Of a stretch of 5,960 bases of DNA, positions 4,178 through 5,960 are shown piece after piece (position 1 is the stretch's first letter; every line of letters starts with the position of its first letter). Made by a program: the position numbers and the translations under genes. Below the pieces are notes generated by a model. That model searched no databases. It was not told the origin of the DNA and saw only the letters and a program-made list of their open reading frames with translations. This DNA is from Clostridia bacterium (GTDB taxonomy: Bacteria; Bacillota_E; SLMV01; PUMD01). The DNA is taken from positions 1 through 5,960 of the forward strand of contig SKXF01000049.1 in NCBI GenBank assembly GCA_007128555.1. The letters run 5' to 3'.

Positions 4178-5960
4178 GAGCCCATCACCTCTTCCTCTCG
4201 CAGCGCTAGCATCTCCCTCAGGTCTCGGGTGGACATCTCGGTCAGCCACTCCTCTCCCGTTCCGACCACGCGGTCGGCCATTTCCATCTTCTGTTCCATG
4301 ATCTCGTCAATTCTTTCTTCCAGGGTGCCTGCGGCGATGAATTTGTGGACGTAGACGTCACGGCTTTGGCCAATGCGAAAGGCCCGGTCGGTGGCCTGGT
4401 TTTCCACCGCAGGGTTCCACCAGCGGTCGAAGTGAAAGACGTGGTTTGCCCGGGTGAGATTGAGGCCCGTTCCTCCCGCGCGCAGGGAGAGGATGAAGAA
4501 AGAGGGGCCCTCTTCCTCCTGGAATCGGTCCACCATCTCCTCGCGTTTGTTGGCCGGTACTCCGCCGTGCAGAAACAGGGCCTCGAGACCGAAGGTCTCC
4601 TGCAGGTGAGCCTGGAGCATCTTGCCCATCTGGGCGAACTGGGTGAAGATCAGCGATCGCTCCCCGGCTACCAGGATTTCTTCAAGCATCTCGGTCAACC
4701 TGTTGAGCTTGCCCGAACGCCCAGGCAGGGTTGAACCGTCCTTGAGCATCAGGGCCGGATGATTGCAGACCTGTTTGAGCTCCGTCAGGGTTGCCAGGAT
4801 CAGGCCCCGGCGGTCCATGCCCTCCGCTTCATCGAGGGCCTCCTCTGCCTTTCGGACAGCCGCAGCATACAGCGAGGCTTGCTCCCGGGTGAGGGAACAG
4901 TGAACCTTCATCTCCATCTTCTCGGGCAGGTCATCGATGATGGATCGATCGGTCTTGAGCCTGCGCAGGATGAAGGGTGAGGTCAGCGACCGGAGCTGCT
5001 CCGCCTTCTTTTCGTCTCCCTCTTTCTGAATCGGCACGAAGAAGTCGCGCTTGAACCGGGCCTGGGTGCCCAGGAGTCCGGGGTTGAGAAACTCCATGAT
5101 GGACCACAACTCGCCCACGTGGTTTTCCATGGGGGTTCCGGTCAGGGCCAGTTTGACTCCGGCCTTGATCCTGCGGGCGGCCCGGGCCCTCTTGGTCTGA
5201 GGGTTCTTGATGTTCTGGGCCTCGTCCAGGACCATCGCATCCCAGGAGACCCGGGAGAAGAGGTTGGCGTCCCGGGCCAGGAGGCCGTAGCTGGTGAGAA
5301 CGACAGCACACGATTCCGCTTCTTCTCTGAGGGCGGCCGGCGTGTTGCTTCGTTCGGGGCCGTGGTGAAGCAGGACCGGAAGGTCGGGGGTGAACCTCGA
5401 GGCCTCTCGACGCCAGTTAGCCAGCACCGAGGTGGGGCAGATGATCAGGGTCGGGCGCCGATCGGACCCTTCCCAGCGTTTCTGAACCAGGGCCAGGGTC
5501 TGGACCGTCTTACCCAGGCCCATATCGTCCGCGAGGCATCCCCCCATGCCCCAGCGGCTGAGGAAATTCAGCCATGAATACCCACGGAGCTGGTAAGGAC
5601 GGAGACTGCCCTGGAACGCATCCGGCGGGGCCAGGGTCTCGATGCGGGTCTCGTCGGCCAGGCGATCCAGCAGGTCTTCCACCCAGCCGGAGGCTGTCGG
5701 AGCGTCCCCCTCGGCTGCCAGGGCCAGGGGGAGGATGTCGCGAACCCTCGTCTCCTTTGGTCCCTCCTCCCAGAGTCCCTGGATCGCCTTGATATCCTGT
5801 GGGGTGAGCTCCACCCACTGTCCCCGCATCTGTACCAGGGGGACCTTGAGATCGGCCAGGACCTCCAGCTCCTCCCGGGACAGGGTCTCATCGCCGATGG
5901 CCACTTCCCAGTCCAGCGCCACCATGTCGTCGAGGGATAGCCCGCTTCCTGGACTCATGG
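4174..5960 (-). CDS. SNF2-family DEAD/DEAH-box helicase (N-terminus beyond window)
   Basis: These are the last 594-595 residues of a bacterial SNF2/Rad54-type ATPase, which uses ATP to translocate on double-stranded DNA and displace bound proteins. Counting from the Met at 5958, residues 7-65 (GLSLDDMVALDWEVAIG onward, with a VELTP block) match the end of the SNF2 helicase-associated domain before the motor. Motor motifs follow in order: RPYQLRGYSWL (120-130), Walker A DDMGLGKT (144-151), ICPTSVLANW (173-182), Walker B DEAQ (245-248), LTGTPMEN (272-279), LIFTQF (436-441), SLRAGGTGLNL (491-501) and the arginine-finger box ATDRAFRIGQ (522-531). All catalytic residues are present, so the motor looks active. 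Full-length family members usually have about 900-1100 residues, and the frame is open through the window edge, so the Met at 5958 is internal rather than the start. The stop overlaps the SWIM gene start by 4 bases, indicating translational coupling. Confidence 0.95.
   Translation of the reverse strand, partial: MSPGSGLSLDDMVALDWEVAIGDETLSREELEVLADLKVPLVQMRGQWVELTPQDIKAIQGLWEEGPKETRVRDILPLALAAEGDAPTASGWVEDLLDRLADETRIETLAPPDAFQGSLRPYQLRGYSWLNFLSRWGMGGCLADDMGLGKTVQTLALVQKRWEGSDRRPTLIICPTSVLANWRREASRFTPDLPVLLHHGPERSNTPAALREEAESCAVVLTSYGLLARDANLFSRVSWDAMVLDEAQNIKNPQTKRARAARRIKAGVKLALTGTPMENHVGELWSIMEFLNPGLLGTQARFKRDFFVPIQKEGDEKKAEQLRSLTSPFILRRLKTDRSIIDDLPEKMEMKVHCSLTREQASLYAAAVRKAEEALDEAEGMDRRGLILATLTELKQVCNHPALMLKDGSTLPGRSGKLNRLTEMLEEILVAGERSLIFTQFAQMGKMLQAHLQETFGLEALFLHGGVPANKREEMVDRFQEEEGPSFFILSLRAGGTGLNLTRANHVFHFDRWWNPAVENQATDRAFRIGQSRDVYVHKFIAAGTLEERIDEIMEQKMEMADRVVGTGEEWLTEMSTRDLREMLALREEEVMGS

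Noticed and set aside
3719..4354. 211-codon open frame on the plus strand
   Set aside because: It is fully antisense to the SWIM and SNF2 genes, whose conserved motifs are clear. The composition is that of a mirror frame in GC-rich coding DNA.
5119..5577. 152-codon open frame on the plus strand
   Set aside because: It is antisense to the SNF2 motor motifs, with Gly/Gln/Asp-rich content and no domain.

Overview
The window is moderately GC-rich bacterial DNA. Every intact gene lies on the minus strand. The taxon cannot be fixed from sequence alone. A SNF2 helicase/SWIM protein pair beside a geranylgeranyl-reductase-family flavoprotein and a small nitroreductase would suit an environmental, probably anaerobic lineage such as the former deltaproteobacteria (Desulfobacterota), but this is inference.

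Right half, read right to left: a tight four-gene minus-strand cluster. A bacterial SNF2-family helicase (its N-terminus is beyond the window edge at 5960) overlaps by 4 bases (GTGA) with a SWIM zinc-finger protein. After 43 bases comes a geranylgeranyl-reductase-family FAD protein, whose stop codon overlaps by 4 bases (ATAG) with the start of a nitroreductase-family FMN protein. The spacing suggests one transcript built of two translationally coupled pairs: a DNA-remodelling pair and a redox pair. The nitroreductase has a strong Shine-Dalgarno sequence, but the codon where it should start is ATA. No ATG, GTG or TTG lies in frame between a distant TTG inside the upstream gene and the conserved N-terminus.

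Middle (about 340-1585): roughly 1.25 kb without an intact gene. It holds a decayed plus-strand remnant of a group II intron-encoded reverse transcriptase/maturase, covering the C-terminal maturase (X/thumb) region with at least one frameshift. It also holds an unassigned 80-codon open stretch and a few weak hairpins. I found no RT catalytic motif and no intron domain V.

Left end (1 to about 338): the N-terminal third of a major facilitator superfamily transporter on the minus strand, cut by the window edge. A possible sigma-70-type promoter and a 13-bp palindrome lie upstream of it.

The most notable items are the apparent AUA start in an otherwise well-formed overlapping gene pair, the maturase relic, and the coupling of a SNF2/SWIM pair to a two-flavoprotein redox module. 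I see no CRISPR array, tRNA, rRNA, complete insertion sequence or clear intrinsic terminator.
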